Positions 35,115-45,630 of a stretch of DNA of 64,000 nt are shown in pieces. The stretch comes from Bacillus sp. 103mf (GTDB lineage: Bacteria > Bacillota > Bacilli > Bacillales > Bacillaceae_G), in contig NZ_FPAF01000001.1 of assembly GCF_900116295.1 (NCBI RefSeq), positions 310,001 through 374,000 of the forward strand. The letters run 5' to 3'. The notes under the pieces are model-generated. The model was not told where the DNA came from and did no database searches. It saw only the letters and a list, made by a program, of their open reading frames with translations. A program made the position numbers and the translations under genes. Numbering within the stretch: position 1 is the stretch's first letter; each line of letters opens with the position of its first letter.

Positions 35115-35300
35115 CTTAATCATTTTCTATCAGTATTGCTCCACAATCACGCCCGATTGCTGAACAAAAGTAGGTTTAGATTTTTTTATACAACCTTGAA
35201 ATATTCCTTTCTTACCCGTTTGTACAATCATCTAAATTTATCAACTAACCAAGGCTTTACCAATGCCAGAACCATTATAACCAACTTATTCTTGTAACTC
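35115..35300 (-). pseudogene. probable relic of a short-chain dehydrogenase
   Basis: Minus-strand pieces read KSYKNKLVI and, in a shifted frame, GYNGSGIGKALVS, which together resemble the Rossmann start of SDR proteins (KLVIITG..SGIGKALV) with a small deletion. A later frame reads GCIKKSKPTFVQQSGVIVEQ before a stop. No single open frame exists. The spacer 34787-35318 otherwise holds only the hairpin. Confidence 0.4.
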
Positions 35301-35318
35301 TTAATTATTTAACAAATT

Positions 35319-36212
35319 TTATTTTGAATCAAAACCTTTCTGTTTACTAATAAAAAGTCTAACTTCTTCAGCAACTATAGTTGGGAATTGCATCCAAACA
35401 TATGCATGGACGGAATTTTCAATTAATTTAACTTCAAATGTATTTACTAGTTTTGTAAAAGCTTTAAAATTGTTTTTAATCTTTTCATTAGCCCATTCTT
35501 CTTTACTAGGTAAAAATAAAATAGGACATTCTACGTTTTCATAATATTCCTCGAATTTAACATCCCAGTATTTTTGAATATATTCATTTCTAACATAGTT
35601 TTGATAATGGCTTGTAAAATGTCCATCTTCCGTCTCTTGTATCGTACTTTTTAGAAAAGTAGAAAAATGTTCATTCCAAAGTCCTTGTTTTACAAAAGAT
35701 GTTTTATGTTCTTCTATGTATTCATAAGGTGTATTAAATAATGGAAGTTTTCTTTCAGATAATTGAATCTGCATTTTTTTCTTTTCTTTCTCAATTTCGT
35801 CCTCACTACCGTTAAACAATCCATGTTCTCCAAATTCATTATAAAGTGCGCCTTCGCAAACTAATGATAATACTAATCCTGGATAAGACACAGCAAGACT
35901 CAAGCCAACTTCTGCACCTAACGAACTACCTACAACATGACATTCTTTAATATCTAATTCTTGAAGTAAAAGATACATATCATGTGCCATGTCATCAATA
36001 TGATATCCAGTCTCTGGTTTATCTGATTTTCCGTGCCCACGAAAGTCAGGGGTAATAATTCTAAAATCCTTTTCAAATATAGGTAAAACACCATCCCACA
36101 TGTTCAATGTTCCTCCACTAAAATGAAGAAATAAAACAGCAGGCTTTTTCTTTATTGAATACTTAACATTAATACCTATGGAATTCTTAAGTTTAATAAC
36201 CGTCTCTATCAC
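35319..36212 (-). CDS. alpha/beta hydrolase
   Basis: The protein is about 297 residues with the alpha/beta hydrolase fold: LFLHFSGGTLNMWDG oxyanion region, ITPDFRGHGKSDKPE, nucleophile elbow GSSLGAEVG, and a C-terminal SVHAYVWMQFP with the expected His. GTG at 36212 is the likely start because GAGGAGAG lies just before it; the TTG upstream has no ribosome-binding site. Substrate is unknown; such proteins are esterases, lipases or ring-cleavage hydrolases. Confidence 0.82.
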   Translation of the reverse strand: MIETVIKLKNSIGINVKYSIKKKPAVLFLHFSGGTLNMWDGVLPIFEKDFRIITPDFRGHGKSDKPETGYHIDDMAHDMYLLLQELDIKECHVVGSSLGAEVGLSLAVSYPGLVLSLVCEGALYNEFGEHGLFNGSEDEIEKEKKKMQIQLSERKLPLFNTPYEYIEEHKTSFVKQGLWNEHFSTFLKSTIQETEDGHFTSHYQNYVRNEYIQKYWDVKFEEYYENVECPILFLPSKEEWANEKIKNNFKAFTKLVNTFEVKLIENSVHAYVWMQFPTIVAEEVRLFISKQKGFDSK

Positions 36213-36342
36213 GCAAATTCTCTCCTCAAAGTTTATTGTAATCAATAATGTTCCTAATTTGGGTAAGTTCTTTTTTCAATATATTTTATAGTAAAAAGTT
36301 TTAATTTCAAATTTTCATAAATTTTATAATTATTTATTAATT

Positions 36343-36495
36343 TCAAATATTTTCCTTGCATGCCCAAGCGTCTACCTCTATTTTAAATACAGGAGCTGCT
36401 AATGCCACCACATAAATCATAGTAGTACAAGGAAGATGTTCACCTAGAAAATCTCCAATAATTTTTCTACAACTATTTTTAACAGTCTAAGACTT
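36343..36495 (-). pseudogene. relic of a RidA (YjgF) family gene, C-terminal part
   Basis: One minus-strand frame reads KNSCRKIIGDFLGEHLPCTT, MIYVVALAAPVFKIEVDAWA and CKENI, then stop. The HLPCTT.IYV.ALA.P.FKIEVDAWA pattern is the C-terminal half of RidA/YjgF imine deaminases. No N-terminal half or start is present, so it is a truncated remnant. It explains most of the 36213-36637 spacer. Confidence 0.65.
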
Positions 36496-36637
36496 TTTTC
36501 TATAGTCTAAAACATTTTTTTAATCAAATCCCCCTAGGGATAGTCACTCTATCTAGAAACCTAGAAAAGTCACTTCAAAAAATCTGAGTTTACTTTTCAT
36601 TCACGTAATCCGTATTATCTGAAGTTAATAAAGTATG

Positions 36638-37588
36638 TTACAATCTCTTCTGTAAGAACGTTTCCATAATATCCTTCTTGAATCTTTCATAATCCAACTG
36701 AAAAGCTACATTATGCGTTTTATAACCTGGATTAGTCACAAAACGAAAGTCTGCAATGCTTTGACCAAATCCTTCTCCTTGATCAGGAATTACTTTAATG
36801 GGTACTCTTGAAAGGCTAACAGCCTCTTGATTCAGCAAATACCACACTGTTACAAAATCATGCATAGGACTTCCGCTTATACCGGGATTAGACTTGGAGT
36901 AGAAACTATAATAATAGTCTAACATAGGTTTGATGATGATTCCTGCAAGATCCTGTGTATTCTGATGAAATGCATCGATTTGTTGGACCATTTCGGGTGT
37001 AACAATCGCATGTTGAGTTACATTTAACGGGATAATTGTCAAGTTCTTCGCATGCTGCAGAATTAAGTTTGCTGCATAAGGATCGGCGTAAAAGTTAGCT
37101 TCAGCTACAGCAGTCACATTACCTGGATAAAAAAAAGCTCCGCCCATGCAAATACATTCCCTTACGTTCCGCATTGTTTCTAAATTTAATACAAAAGTCG
37201 TAGCTAACGAAGAAAGTCTTCCCAAATTGATAATTGTAAGATCTTCTAAATTTGAATGTATAACTTGGTAAATATCATTTAAGGGATAAACTGGATAAGA
37301 AATTTCAGGGGGAATGATAGGTCCTAATCCGACTTTTCCATGTACCTCGGGGAAATACTGAACCAATATACCTGTCAACGGTACAGAAGCACCAAGGAAT
37401 ACAGGTATCTCTTCTCTTCCTGCAATGTACTTCAAATAGTTAATATTTCTGATAACATTCTCTCTTGATACATTTCCATAATCGGCGACAATCCCTACAA
37501 GTTGAATATCTTTACGAAAAAAAGTATACAAAATTGCAAATGCATCATCAATTCCCAAATCTGTAAATAGGAGAACTTTTTTTTGCAT
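36638..37588 (-). CDS. nucleoside hydrolase-like protein, paralogue 2
   Basis: This 316-residue IunH-fold protein is clearly paralogous to the plus-strand gene at 28536-29480. Both share GIVADYGNV, PEVHG..G.GPI, GGAF.YPGNVT..AEANFY and PLNVTQ.AIVTPEMV. Asp10, Asp14 and Asp15 are kept in TDLGIDDA, with Phe8 replacing the first Asp. A late Asp is in MHDFVTV. TTGGAGG precedes the ATG. It stands alone. Confidence 0.85.
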   Translation of the reverse strand: MQKKVLLFTDLGIDDAFAILYTFFRKDIQLVGIVADYGNVSRENVIRNINYLKYIAGREEIPVFLGASVPLTGILVQYFPEVHGKVGLGPIIPPEISYPVYPLNDIYQVIHSNLEDLTIINLGRLSSLATTFVLNLETMRNVRECICMGGAFFYPGNVTAVAEANFYADPYAANLILQHAKNLTIIPLNVTQHAIVTPEMVQQIDAFHQNTQDLAGIIIKPMLDYYYSFYSKSNPGISGSPMHDFVTVWYLLNQEAVSLSRVPIKVIPDQGEGFGQSIADFRFVTNPGYKTHNVAFQLDYERFKKDIMETFLQKRL

Positions 37589-37765
37589 ATATCTTCCTCC
37601 AAAATTTATAGAATCCTATTTTCACTAAGGATGTAGTGAGTAGGATAGGCTTGTACGTATATATTTTATGTATTCCTAAAAAGTGAATTCTATTCATATG
37701 TAGTTATCATAAAAACAATTATTGGTATAAAAATGTGACTTACATAGCCAATCATTATCGTAGCA

Positions 37766-37816
37766 GACAAAAAAGCTCACTTCTTATCTTTTTTCAAATA
37801 AGAAGCTAGCTTTGTC
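37766..37816. terminator. imperfect hairpin in the spacer between paralogue 2 and the cellulase
   Basis: GACAAA..AGCT..CTTCTTAT pairs with ATAAGAAG.TAGCTTTGTC around a T-rich loop. It may be the terminator of the ancestral cellulase gene. Nothing else is seen in 37589-37937. Confidence 0.5.
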
Positions 37817-37937
37817 GTTTTTGGGGTGACTTGATTTCTTAAGTTGATGGTGATGGGGTATCACCAATTAAACTTTTACGTGCAGTAATACTCCCTTATA
37901 ATGATGATATAATAGGCTACTCAACTTTATTTTCTTT

Positions 37938-38197
37938 TTATTGATGGGATCGCTCATTTGAAAGAGTAATAGTGTCTGTTACTCCAGCCTCTCTTACATT
38001 GGAGTCAACCGTTATATCTTGTCCACTTTGTTTTGGCATGAAGGCATAACCGGATGGTTTCTCTACTTGTACACGATATGTGTTTGCTGTTAACCCATCA
38101 AACAAGTAGTGCCCTTCTTTATCTGTTTTACTTCTTTTGCTACATTACCATCTTTATTTAACAGTTGAACACGAACGCCTTCCATTCCTTTTTCACT
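37938..38197 (-). pseudogene. decayed SdrD_B/Cna-B domain once fused to the cellulase
   Basis: Directly after the cellulase TAA the same frame continues SEKGMEGVRVQLLNKDGNVA and KEVK, then a one-base deletion in an A run shifts it. The rest reads GHYLFDGLTANTYRVQVEKP, SGYAFMPKQSGQDITVDSNV and REAGVTDTITLSNERSHQ before TAA at 37938. With the LGDRVWEDNNQNGIQD left on the cellulase this is one SdrD_B-type beta-sandwich domain, now cut off by a nonsense codon and a frameshift. Confidence 0.8.
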
Positions 38198-39487
38198 TTA
38201 ATCTTGAATGCCGTTTTGATTATTATCTTCCCATACTCGGTCGCCTAACTTGAGAAGTTTATGAGATTGTAAATCATTTTTTATTACATCCCAAAGTGGA
38301 TTATCTTGGCATATTGGTTTCCCCTCTTCGTCCCACTTTATTTTTCCTGTTCCTAATTCATAATTCATTCCTGTCCAAGTATCTTCACGGAATGCATAGA
38401 ATGATTTATGCCATCCTTTCTGATTGAATATAGAAATTAAGTCTTGCATGTATTGAGGTGCCCCAGGAGCAGTACGGTTAATTCCAAATTCCTCAGCAAT
38501 GATTCGATTAGATGGTACATGATTTTTCTTAGACCAATTTTGAACAGGCTGTAAGAATTTATTTAATCCATCTTTATCCCACATCATAGGTGTTTCTAAA
38601 TCTCCTACTTTTACAATTCCAGGATATTGATACTCTTTATTTTGATTTTCACGCTGGCTTGTTAATTGATATGGCTCATACATATGAAATGCATACAATG
38701 TCTTCTTATCTTTAACTGGTTTAAGATATTTAAAAGCCCAAGGTGTGGCATATAGGCCTGAATCTAAAATAATGGGTGTTTCTTTATCTACTTCACGAAT
38801 TGAAGTAACAACTTTTTGATAAAATTTATTTAAATCTGCTGGGGTCCCCTTCACTTTTGAATACCATTTCTCATAATCTTCCGTCCAAAAATCATTATAT
38901 CTATTTTTCTTAGATGTTTCTGGGTGTGGCTCATTTATAATATTGTAACCAACCACAGCCGGATGATCCTTTAATTCAAGAGCAAGGTCCTTCCAAAATT
39001 GGCTTGCTTGTTCTTGATATTTTTCTTCTTCCCAGATTCTATCATCATTCTTATTATTGTTAAATTGACGCCAACGATCACCAGGTAATGAAAGCATTGT
39101 AAGTACAACCTTAACTCCTTGTGATTGTGCAGCATCTAAATCTGTTTTTAATTTTGCTACATCCTCTTTCACTAATCCTTGATAGTTATCTGCATTACCT
39201 ATAAGAAAATCTTTTCCTGGTGTATCTGGTTTGTCTCCAGAGAAGAAAGCTTTATCTTTTGCCCATTTATCAGGTGCTAAACGAACATATTCAATATTGG
39301 CCTCCTTTGCACTCTTGTAATTCTCAGGTAATGAAGTGCTATTCATAAAATTAGTGCCTGTTCTTTTAGAATTCCAAAAATCCATTTTGGAACCTGCACT
39401 TTTGTATGTCTCAGCTTTCACATTCATTTCTTGCATTCCTAAGCTCATCATGCCTATTAATGCGACTATCGGTATGATTTTTTTCAT
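38198..39487 (-). CDS. secreted GH5-type cellulase/endoglucanase, C-terminally truncated
   Basis: The 429-residue precursor has a signal peptide (MKKIIPIVALIGMMSLGM, likely cleaved after VKA) and a TIM-barrel glycoside hydrolase family 5 catalytic domain. Acid/base Glu186 is in NIINEP and the likely nucleophile is Glu333 in IIAEEFG. It should cut beta-1,4-glucans or related polysaccharides outside the cell. The coding frame stops at the first motif of an SdrD_B domain, so the ancestral protein was longer. The catalytic domain itself looks intact. AAGGAAGGGG precedes ATG. Confidence 0.85.
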   Translation of the reverse strand: MKKIIPIVALIGMMSLGMQEMNVKAETYKSAGSKMDFWNSKRTGTNFMNSTSLPENYKSAKEANIEYVRLAPDKWAKDKAFFSGDKPDTPGKDFLIGNADNYQGLVKEDVAKLKTDLDAAQSQGVKVVLTMLSLPGDRWRQFNNNKNDDRIWEEEKYQEQASQFWKDLALELKDHPAVVGYNIINEPHPETSKKNRYNDFWTEDYEKWYSKVKGTPADLNKFYQKVVTSIREVDKETPIILDSGLYATPWAFKYLKPVKDKKTLYAFHMYEPYQLTSQRENQNKEYQYPGIVKVGDLETPMMWDKDGLNKFLQPVQNWSKKNHVPSNRIIAEEFGINRTAPGAPQYMQDLISIFNQKGWHKSFYAFREDTWTGMNYELGTGKIKWDEEGKPICQDNPLWDVIKNDLQSHKLLKLGDRVWEDNNQNGIQD

Positions 39488-39703
39488 AAATTCCCCTTCC
39501 TTTCATGTTAGTTTCCTATTATAGGATAAATCACTTATGTTACAGGAATGTGACAATTTCAAATAAACATATTTTATTGATCTATAGAACTCTTTTAGGA
39601 ATTTGAAAAAACATATAATACTTTCCTTTACTTACCCATATCTTATATCTTGTGTAACCACCTTGAACTCTAAATACCTTGGTAGTCTTAATTTTATAAA
39701 CAT

Positions 39704-40072
39704 TTGATTTTGAGTTACACAACATATAAAAGATTGTTAACTACACTATTTGGCGTACCACCACATAGCCATCAAGCTAATATTTTAAAGTGCTCCCAAA
39801 ACGAAAAAGGTGGTCCACTGAATCCAAACTATGTATACAATCACTTTTCTAAAGCAATAAAAAAAGCCAATGTGAAAAAAATCCGTTTTCATGATTTGCG
39901 TCATACACATGCATCACTTATGTTACTTCTTGGAGAACATCCGAAGATTGTATCAGAACGATTAGGACATTCATCTATCGAAATGACAATGAACACCTAT
40001 TCTCATGTGACTTTCGACATGCAAAAGGAATCATCAGATCGATTTGAAAAAGCTTTTCAGCAAACAAATTGA
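39704..40072 (+). pseudogene. C-terminal fragment of a phage-type tyrosine integrase
   Basis: An open frame covers only the catalytic C-terminus: FHDLRHTHASLMLLLG (His and Arg II), ERLGHSSIEMT (His III) and NTYSHVT (nucleophilic Tyr). The core-binding domain, Arg I and any start signal are absent, so it is a 5'-truncated remnant. A shorter relic of the same sequence lies at 29577-29640 in the same orientation. The preceding spacer (39488-39703) shows nothing else. Confidence 0.8.
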
Positions 40073-40094
40073 TACAATGTGGTCAATTTTATAA

Positions 40095-40140
40095 AAAATA
40101 GCGCTAAGCCCTTTATAAATAAAGAGTTTAGCGCTATTTT
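40095..40140. terminator. bidirectional terminator between the integrase relic and mutL
   Basis: AAAATAGCGCTAA / TTAGCGCTATTTT perfect 13-base stem with A- and T-runs, immediately past the mutL stop. Confidence 0.85.
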
Positions 40141-40142
40141 AT

Positions 40143-42062
40143 TTACATTACCCTCTTAAACATCTTCTCAAGCTCATAAGTCGAATGATGCACAATAATT
40201 GGCCTACCGTGCGGGCATGTATATGGATTTGTTGTTGTTCGTAGTTCTTCTAATAGGGCAAAGATTTGATCATTCGTTAAATATTGATTTGCTTTAATTG
40301 ATGCCTTGCAGCTCATCATAATGGCTGCTTCTTCGCGTAATTTTTTAATATCAACTTTCTTCAATTTCAATACTTGCTGCATCATTTCATCGATAATTTC
40401 CATCTCTTGTCCTTTTGGGAACCATGTTGGATGTGAGCGGACAATGAACGATTGATGGCCGAATTGCTCTAGAAAGATTCCTACTTTTTTCAGTTCTTCT
40501 AGTTGTTCTTCGATGCGCAAAAATTCATTAAGCGATAGATCAATTCGGTACGGAACGAGTAATTCTTGTACCTCCGGCGTTACTTGTCCTACTTTATCAC
40601 GGAAATATTCATAGTTAATGCGCTCCTGAGCTGCATGTTGGTCAATCATATATAACCCTTTATCATTTTGGGCGAAAATATATGTTCCATGCATTTGCCC
40701 AATTGGATACAACGGTGGTAAATCGTTTCCGTTCATTTCGATTTCTTGCATTTCTTCGAGTTCTTCTAATTCAAAATCTTCTTCATGGTCTTCCCAATCA
40801 TTCTCCCCTGATAGCGGTTCTTCTACAATTTGCTTAGACGGTTGCCAATTGTTTTCTTCTTTTACAAGAGACTCTGGCGGTAGCCATTCTTGTTTTGGTG
40901 GATTCCAAAGCGGTGGTTGTGACTTCGGTTTTTCTTCTAGTTCATCCATTCCACTTGGCAGAACGATCTTTGGCATGGTTTGTTCTTTCGGTTTTGCATG
41001 CTCAAATTGAAACTGTTCTTGGACACTTTCATCTTTTTCTTTTTTCTTTGTTGCAGAGCCGGCATCAGGAATGAGTTGAATCTTTTTAAAAGCATTCTGC
41101 AATGCTGTTTCAATCAGCTGCAATAGTTCCTGTTCTTTACTGAAGCGAACCTCTAATTTTGCTGGATGAACGTTCACATCAACTAGCATCGGATCCATTT
41201 CAATTGATAAGAAACCAATTGGATAACGTCCAACAGGTAACAATGTATGATAGCCTTGTTGCACTGCTTTCATTAAGACATAATTCCGAACGTAACGACC
41301 ATTTACAATCGTTGACATATAATTCCGAGATGCACGTGTTACTTCTGGTAAGGTCACATAACCACGAATCGTAAAGTCTAACGATTCTGCTTCAATTGGA
41401 ATTAATTTTTTCGCAACTTGAATGCTGTAAATTGCTGCAAGGACTTGTCTTACATCACCATTTCCTGATGTATGAAGCAGCTTCTTCTCATTGTGAAACA
41501 AACGCAATGAGACTTCTGGATGCGACAGAGCAATGCGGTATACAATATCGGTAATATTCCCCAGCTCTGTATGGATCGTTTTCATATATTTTAAGCGTGC
41601 TGGTGTGTTAAAAAACAGATTTTGAACCGTAATGTCCGTTCCTTTACGGCTCGCTGTTTTTTCTTGTTTCAAAATCTCGCCGCCTTTAATCACAAGGTGG
41701 GTTCCTGGTGCATCCCCTGTACTTGTGATTAATTCTAATTCACTGACAGATGCAATACTTGGCAATGCTTCACCGCGAAAGCCAAGCGTCCGAATACGAA
41801 ACAAATCATTTTCATCTTTAATTTTACTTGTTGCATGTCGTTCAAAGGCAACAATACAATCTTCTTCCGCGATACCATCTCCATTATCGATGATGCGAAT
41901 TTTCGATAATCCAGCTTCTTCTAAGTGGATTTCAATAGATGTACTATTCGCATCGATGGAATTTTCGACAAGTTCTTTTACAACCGAGGCAGGGCGTTCT
42001 ACCACTTCTCCTGCCGCAATTAAGTTAGAAAGCTGATCATCGAGTTTGCGAATTTTCCCCAT
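40143..42062 (-). CDS. mutL: DNA mismatch repair protein MutL
   Basis: MutL links mismatch recognition by MutS to strand incision. The 639-residue protein has the GHKL ATPase N-terminus ([29 protein letters not shown]), a variable Glu/Pro-rich linker (about 340-440), and a C-terminal endonuclease region with [12 protein letters not shown] and CPHGRP, as expected in bacteria without MutH. It starts eight bases after mutS, in the standard mutSL operon. Confidence 0.97.
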   Translation of the reverse strand: MGKIRKLDDQLSNLIAAGEVVERPASVVKELVENSIDANSTSIEIHLEEAGLSKIRIIDNGDGIAEEDCIVAFERHATSKIKDENDLFRIRTLGFRGEALPSIASVSELELITSTGDAPGTHLVIKGGEILKQEKTASRKGTDITVQNLFFNTPARLKYMKTIHTELGNITDIVYRIALSHPEVSLRLFHNEKKLLHTSGNGDVRQVLAAIYSIQVAKKLIPIEAESLDFTIRGYVTLPEVTRASRNYMSTIVNGRYVRNYVLMKAVQQGYHTLLPVGRYPIGFLSIEMDPMLVDVNVHPAKLEVRFSKEQELLQLIETALQNAFKKIQLIPDAGSATKKKEKDESVQEQFQFEHAKPKEQTMPKIVLPSGMDELEEKPKSQPPLWNPPKQEWLPPESLVKEENNWQPSKQIVEEPLSGENDWEDHEEDFELEELEEMQEIEMNGNDLPPLYPIGQMHGTYIFAQNDKGLYMIDQHAAQERINYEYFRDKVGQVTPEVQELLVPYRIDLSLNEFLRIEEQLEELKKVGIFLEQFGHQSFIVRSHPTWFPKGQEMEIIDEMMQQVLKLKKVDIKKLREEAAIMMSCKASIKANQYLTNDQIFALLEELRTTTNPYTCPHGRPIIVHHSTYELEKMFKRVM

Positions 42063-42070
42063 CTACTTAC

Positions 42071-44737
42071 TCATCCTTTCTTCAACTTTTTCTGTAAACG
42101 GTACAGTTCATTTAACGCTTCTAACGGTGTCATATCAAGTAAATCGATTTTTTTAATTTGCGTTAATACTGCTGTTTCTTTTGAATCAAGCGCAGGTTTG
42201 TCTTCTTTTTTCACTCGTTGTTCCGCTGTAAAGAAGGATAGCTGTGATTCTTCTTCCACTTCTTCTGGCAATGCATCTAGTTCTTCTTTTACGACTACAG
42301 GTTCTTGCACTATTTCTTCTGAAACTTTCATTTCCGTTCGTTTCGGAATGATTACTTCCTCTTGTCCTTCAAGCTGCGCTAATACTTCTTTAGCACGAGC
42401 AATTAAGCTATCTGGTAGCTCTGCAAGCTGAGCAACGTGAATACCGTAACTCTTATCTGCTGCTCCTTCTTGAATTTTATGCAAGAAGACAACTTTTCCA
42501 TTTTCTTCAATTGCTGAAACATGCACATTTTTTAGCTTATCTAAACTTTCTTCTAGAACTGTTAATTCATGATAGTGTGTTGAAAATAGCGTTTTCGCAC
42601 CAATTTGATCATGGATATGCTCAATAATTGCTTGCGCTAGTGCCATACCGTCATACGTAGATGTACCGCGTCCAATTTCATCAAATAAAATTAAGCTTCG
42701 TTCCGATGCATTCGCAATCGCATTTTTCGCTTCTAACATTTCGACCATAAACGTACTTTGGCCTGAAATTAAATCATCAGCTGCCCCAATTCTCGTAAAG
42801 ATTTGGTCAAACACAGGTAGAACTGCTTCTGCTGCCGGTACAAAACAACCGATTTGCGCCATCACGGTAATCAGTGCTAATTGACGCATATACGTACTTT
42901 TACCAGACATATTTGGACCAGTAATTAAAAAAACATCCATATTTTCAGGCATGATACAATCATTCGGAACATACAATTTTCCATTTAATACTTTTTCAAC
43001 GACCGGATGACGACCATCTTTAATAAAAATTTCTCGTTTTCCCGTTAATGTTGGTTTTACAAATTGTTCTTCTTCACTTACAGTTGCAAAGCTTTGAAGG
43101 ACATCTAATTCACTAATAATTTTTGCTAATTGCTGCAATTTCGGAATAAATACTTTCACTTCTTCACGAAGAGCTGTGAATAAATCATATTCTAACTGAA
43201 CGATTTTTTCTTCTGCTTCTAAAATTAATGTCTCTTTTTCTTTTAGCTCATCTGTAATAAAACGTTCTGCATTCGCAAGTGTTTGTTTCCGCTCATAACG
43301 CCCTTCTGGAAGTGCAGATAGATTTGCTTTTGTGACTTCAATATAGTAGCCAAAAATGCGATTATAACCAATCTTTAATGATTTAATTCCCGTTATATCA
43401 CGCTCACGTTTTTCAAGCTCTGCAATCCACGTTTTCCCGTTTTTGCTTACATAACGATACTGATCTAATTTCTCACTGTAACCATCTTTTATAATGTCAC
43501 CATCTTTTATCGAAAGCGGCGGGTTTTCTTGAATACTTCTCTCTAGTAACGCCGCTAGACTTTCGCACGGATCAGCGCCTTGAATTAACCTTGCAGCATA
43601 AGAATTATCTAACAGACTAACCGCTTCTAGAATGGCTGGTACTTGCAGTAAGGAACGCTTTAATTGCAGTAAATCGCGCGCATTAACACTACCATATGAA
43701 ACTTTTCCTGCTAACCGCTCTAAGTCGTATACTTCTTTTAGTTTTTCTTTTAAATCTTCACGTAAGAAATAATCGTTCACAAACGTTTCAACCATTTCTA
43801 AACGTTCTTCAATTTTTTCTTTTTGGATGAGCGGACGTTCCATCCACTGTTTTAACATACGTCCCCCCATCGCTGTTTTCGTTTTATCCAAGAGCCATAG
43901 TAACGAACCTGTTTTTTCTTTTGTTCGAATGGTTTCTGTTAGTTCTAGATTACGTTTAGAATGGACATCAATCTTCATAAATTGATTTGTATAATAAATT
44001 TCCACAGGTTGCAGGTGATCTAAAGAACGTTTTTGCGTTCGTAAGACATAGTTAAATAAACGTCCAACTGCTGCAAGTAGTTTTGTTTGCGTCACATTTT
44101 GAACGAGATGCATAAGACTCTCTGGAATTTTTGTTTCTTCCTCATATGAAACTGTCATTTTTAGTGTTGCTAACAGCTTGTCTAGTTCTTCCTTAGAGAA
44201 CGTAGAAGATACAACAATTTCTTTCGCACCCGTTGCGTATACTTCTAGTAATACATCTTCAAGTGTTCCCATTAATAATGTTACTGTATTTTGCCCTGTC
44301 GTTAAGTCATTACAAGCTAATGCATAGGAACCATCCTCAAACTGTGCTAATGCTGCAAGGAAATTATTTTCCTTTTCATCTATCGTACGACCTTCCATCA
44401 TCGTTCCTGGTGTAATTAATTGAACGACTTCACGGCGTACAACACCTTTTGCTGTTTTCGGGTCTTCAACCTGTTCACAAACTGCTACTTTATATCCTTT
44501 TTCAATCAATTGTTCAATGTAATTTTTCGCAGCGTGATACGGTACGCCACACATCGGAATTCGTTCACTTCCGCCCCCATCACGACTTGTCAATGTAATT
44601 TCAAGTTCATGTGCTGCTTTTACAGCATCTTCAAAGAACATTTCATAAAAATCACCTAATCGAAAAAATAAAAAGGCATCTTGATAATCTGCCTTGATTT
44701 TTAAATATTGCTGCATCATCGGCGTGTACTGTGCCAT
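42071..44737 (-). CDS. mutS: DNA mismatch repair protein MutS
   Basis: MutS binds mismatches and small loops. The 888-residue protein has the mismatch-wedging FYE in [15 protein letters not shown], a connector and clamp region, the ATPase Walker [31 protein letters not shown] and STHYHEL motifs, and a C-terminal HTH region that contacts MutL. ATG at 44737 follows GGAGGAGC at ideal spacing; the extension upstream has no ribosome-binding site. Confidence 0.97.
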   Translation of the reverse strand: MAQYTPMMQQYLKIKADYQDAFLFFRLGDFYEMFFEDAVKAAHELEITLTSRDGGGSERIPMCGVPYHAAKNYIEQLIEKGYKVAVCEQVEDPKTAKGVVRREVVQLITPGTMMEGRTIDEKENNFLAALAQFEDGSYALACNDLTTGQNTVTLLMGTLEDVLLEVYATGAKEIVVSSTFSKEELDKLLATLKMTVSYEEETKIPESLMHLVQNVTQTKLLAAVGRLFNYVLRTQKRSLDHLQPVEIYYTNQFMKIDVHSKRNLELTETIRTKEKTGSLLWLLDKTKTAMGGRMLKQWMERPLIQKEKIEERLEMVETFVNDYFLREDLKEKLKEVYDLERLAGKVSYGSVNARDLLQLKRSLLQVPAILEAVSLLDNSYAARLIQGADPCESLAALLERSIQENPPLSIKDGDIIKDGYSEKLDQYRYVSKNGKTWIAELEKRERDITGIKSLKIGYNRIFGYYIEVTKANLSALPEGRYERKQTLANAERFITDELKEKETLILEAEEKIVQLEYDLFTALREEVKVFIPKLQQLAKIISELDVLQSFATVSEEEQFVKPTLTGKREIFIKDGRHPVVEKVLNGKLYVPNDCIMPENMDVFLITGPNMSGKSTYMRQLALITVMAQIGCFVPAAEAVLPVFDQIFTRIGAADDLISGQSTFMVEMLEAKNAIANASERSLILFDEIGRGTSTYDGMALAQAIIEHIHDQIGAKTLFSTHYHELTVLEESLDKLKNVHVSAIEENGKVVFLHKIQEGAADKSYGIHVAQLAELPDSLIARAKEVLAQLEGQEEVIIPKRTEMKVSEEIVQEPVVVKEELDALPEEVEEESQLSFFTAEQRVKKEDKPALDSKETAVLTQIKKIDLLDMTPLEALNELYRLQKKLKKG

Positions 44738-44834
44738 TTTGCTCCTCCATATATCTCTCTTTTTCACTTTAAAAATATATTATAACACAATTATACACAA
44801 ATGATTTTGATCCATCATCTGAAACATATACAAA

Positions 44835-44861
44835 AAGCTAGGAAGATGTTCTTCCTAGCTT
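44835..44861 (-). terminator. terminator downstream of cotE
   Basis: AAGCTAGGAAG / CTTCCTAGCTT perfect stem, four bases past the cotE stop. Confidence 0.8.
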
Positions 44862-44865
44862 CAGC

Positions 44866-45414
44866 TTATTCTTCTTCCGCTTCCGCTTCTACGATAAAGT
44901 TCGGATCCAGTTCTTCAAACTCATCATCATCCACTTCAAATTGCGTATCATCTTCTTCACAACCATCTGGATTCACACTTACACAAATCTTTGTTTCGCC
45001 GACAACCTCTATGACAAATTCACGTTCTACTGTAACAACCATTTTATTCCCATTTGGTGAAATCACTGCTTCTAAACAATTTGGATGTTGCACGACACGT
45101 GCAATAATTTCGATATCTTCCCCAGAAACCCCCTTATCACGATAGCCAATTTTCACGTCATCTGTGTAATGCACACGCTCTGTTACCACTTCAGTTTTCG
45201 TATTTTCATCATGCGAATACCATGTATTAATGTCATAGTATCCTTCGATTTCTACATACTTTCCATTCTTTTTTGCTTCGTATGCATGGTTAATAACCCA
45301 GCATCCCAGAATACTTGTCGGCGGATGATTCGGCTCAACAGTGTGAGTTGTTTTCATATACTTACGCCCTTTTCCCACAACTGCTTTCGTAATAATCTCT
45401 CTAAATTCGGACAT
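44866..45414 (-). CDS. cotE: spore coat morphogenetic protein CotE
   Basis: CotE is made in the mother cell and is needed to assemble the outer coat and, in the cereus group, to attach the exosporium. The 182-residue protein matches the family length, with [17 protein letters not shown] at the start, a central [17 protein letters not shown] region and a strongly acidic tail ([10 protein letters not shown]). GAGGAGGG precedes ATG. The mutSL-cotE-ricA-miaB order is the usual Bacillus order. Confidence 0.96.
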   Translation of the reverse strand: MSEFREIITKAVVGKGRKYMKTTHTVEPNHPPTSILGCWVINHAYEAKKNGKYVEIEGYYDINTWYSHDENTKTEVVTERVHYTDDVKIGYRDKGVSGEDIEIIARVVQHPNCLEAVISPNGNKMVVTVEREFVIEVVGETKICVSVNPDGCEEDDTQFEVDDDEFEELDPNFIVEAEAEEE

Positions 45415-45600
45415 ACGAAACCCTCCTCAATGAATGTTCAATTCATTATATGCGGGACAAATGCGGAATGTGTTATTCTTTTTTGAAAAAGCCATGCACC
45501 TTTCATTTTATAATAGAAAATCTCTGATTTTCAGAAGTTGCAAACAACCATTGAAACTTCAAGAAGTGCATGATAAATTGTCATCTATTAGAAACGAAAC

Positions 45601-45630
45601 AAAAAAAGATGCCGAACTCGACATCTTTTT
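45601..45630 (-). terminator. terminator downstream of ricA
   Basis: AAAAGATG.CGA / TCG.CATCTTTT hairpin with flanking runs, touching the ricA stop. Confidence 0.8.

Noticed and set aside
41632-42036. Long plus-strand frame (134 codons) antisense to mutL
   Set aside because: It is fully opposite the conserved mutL ATPase domain, with no ribosome-binding site or family pattern.
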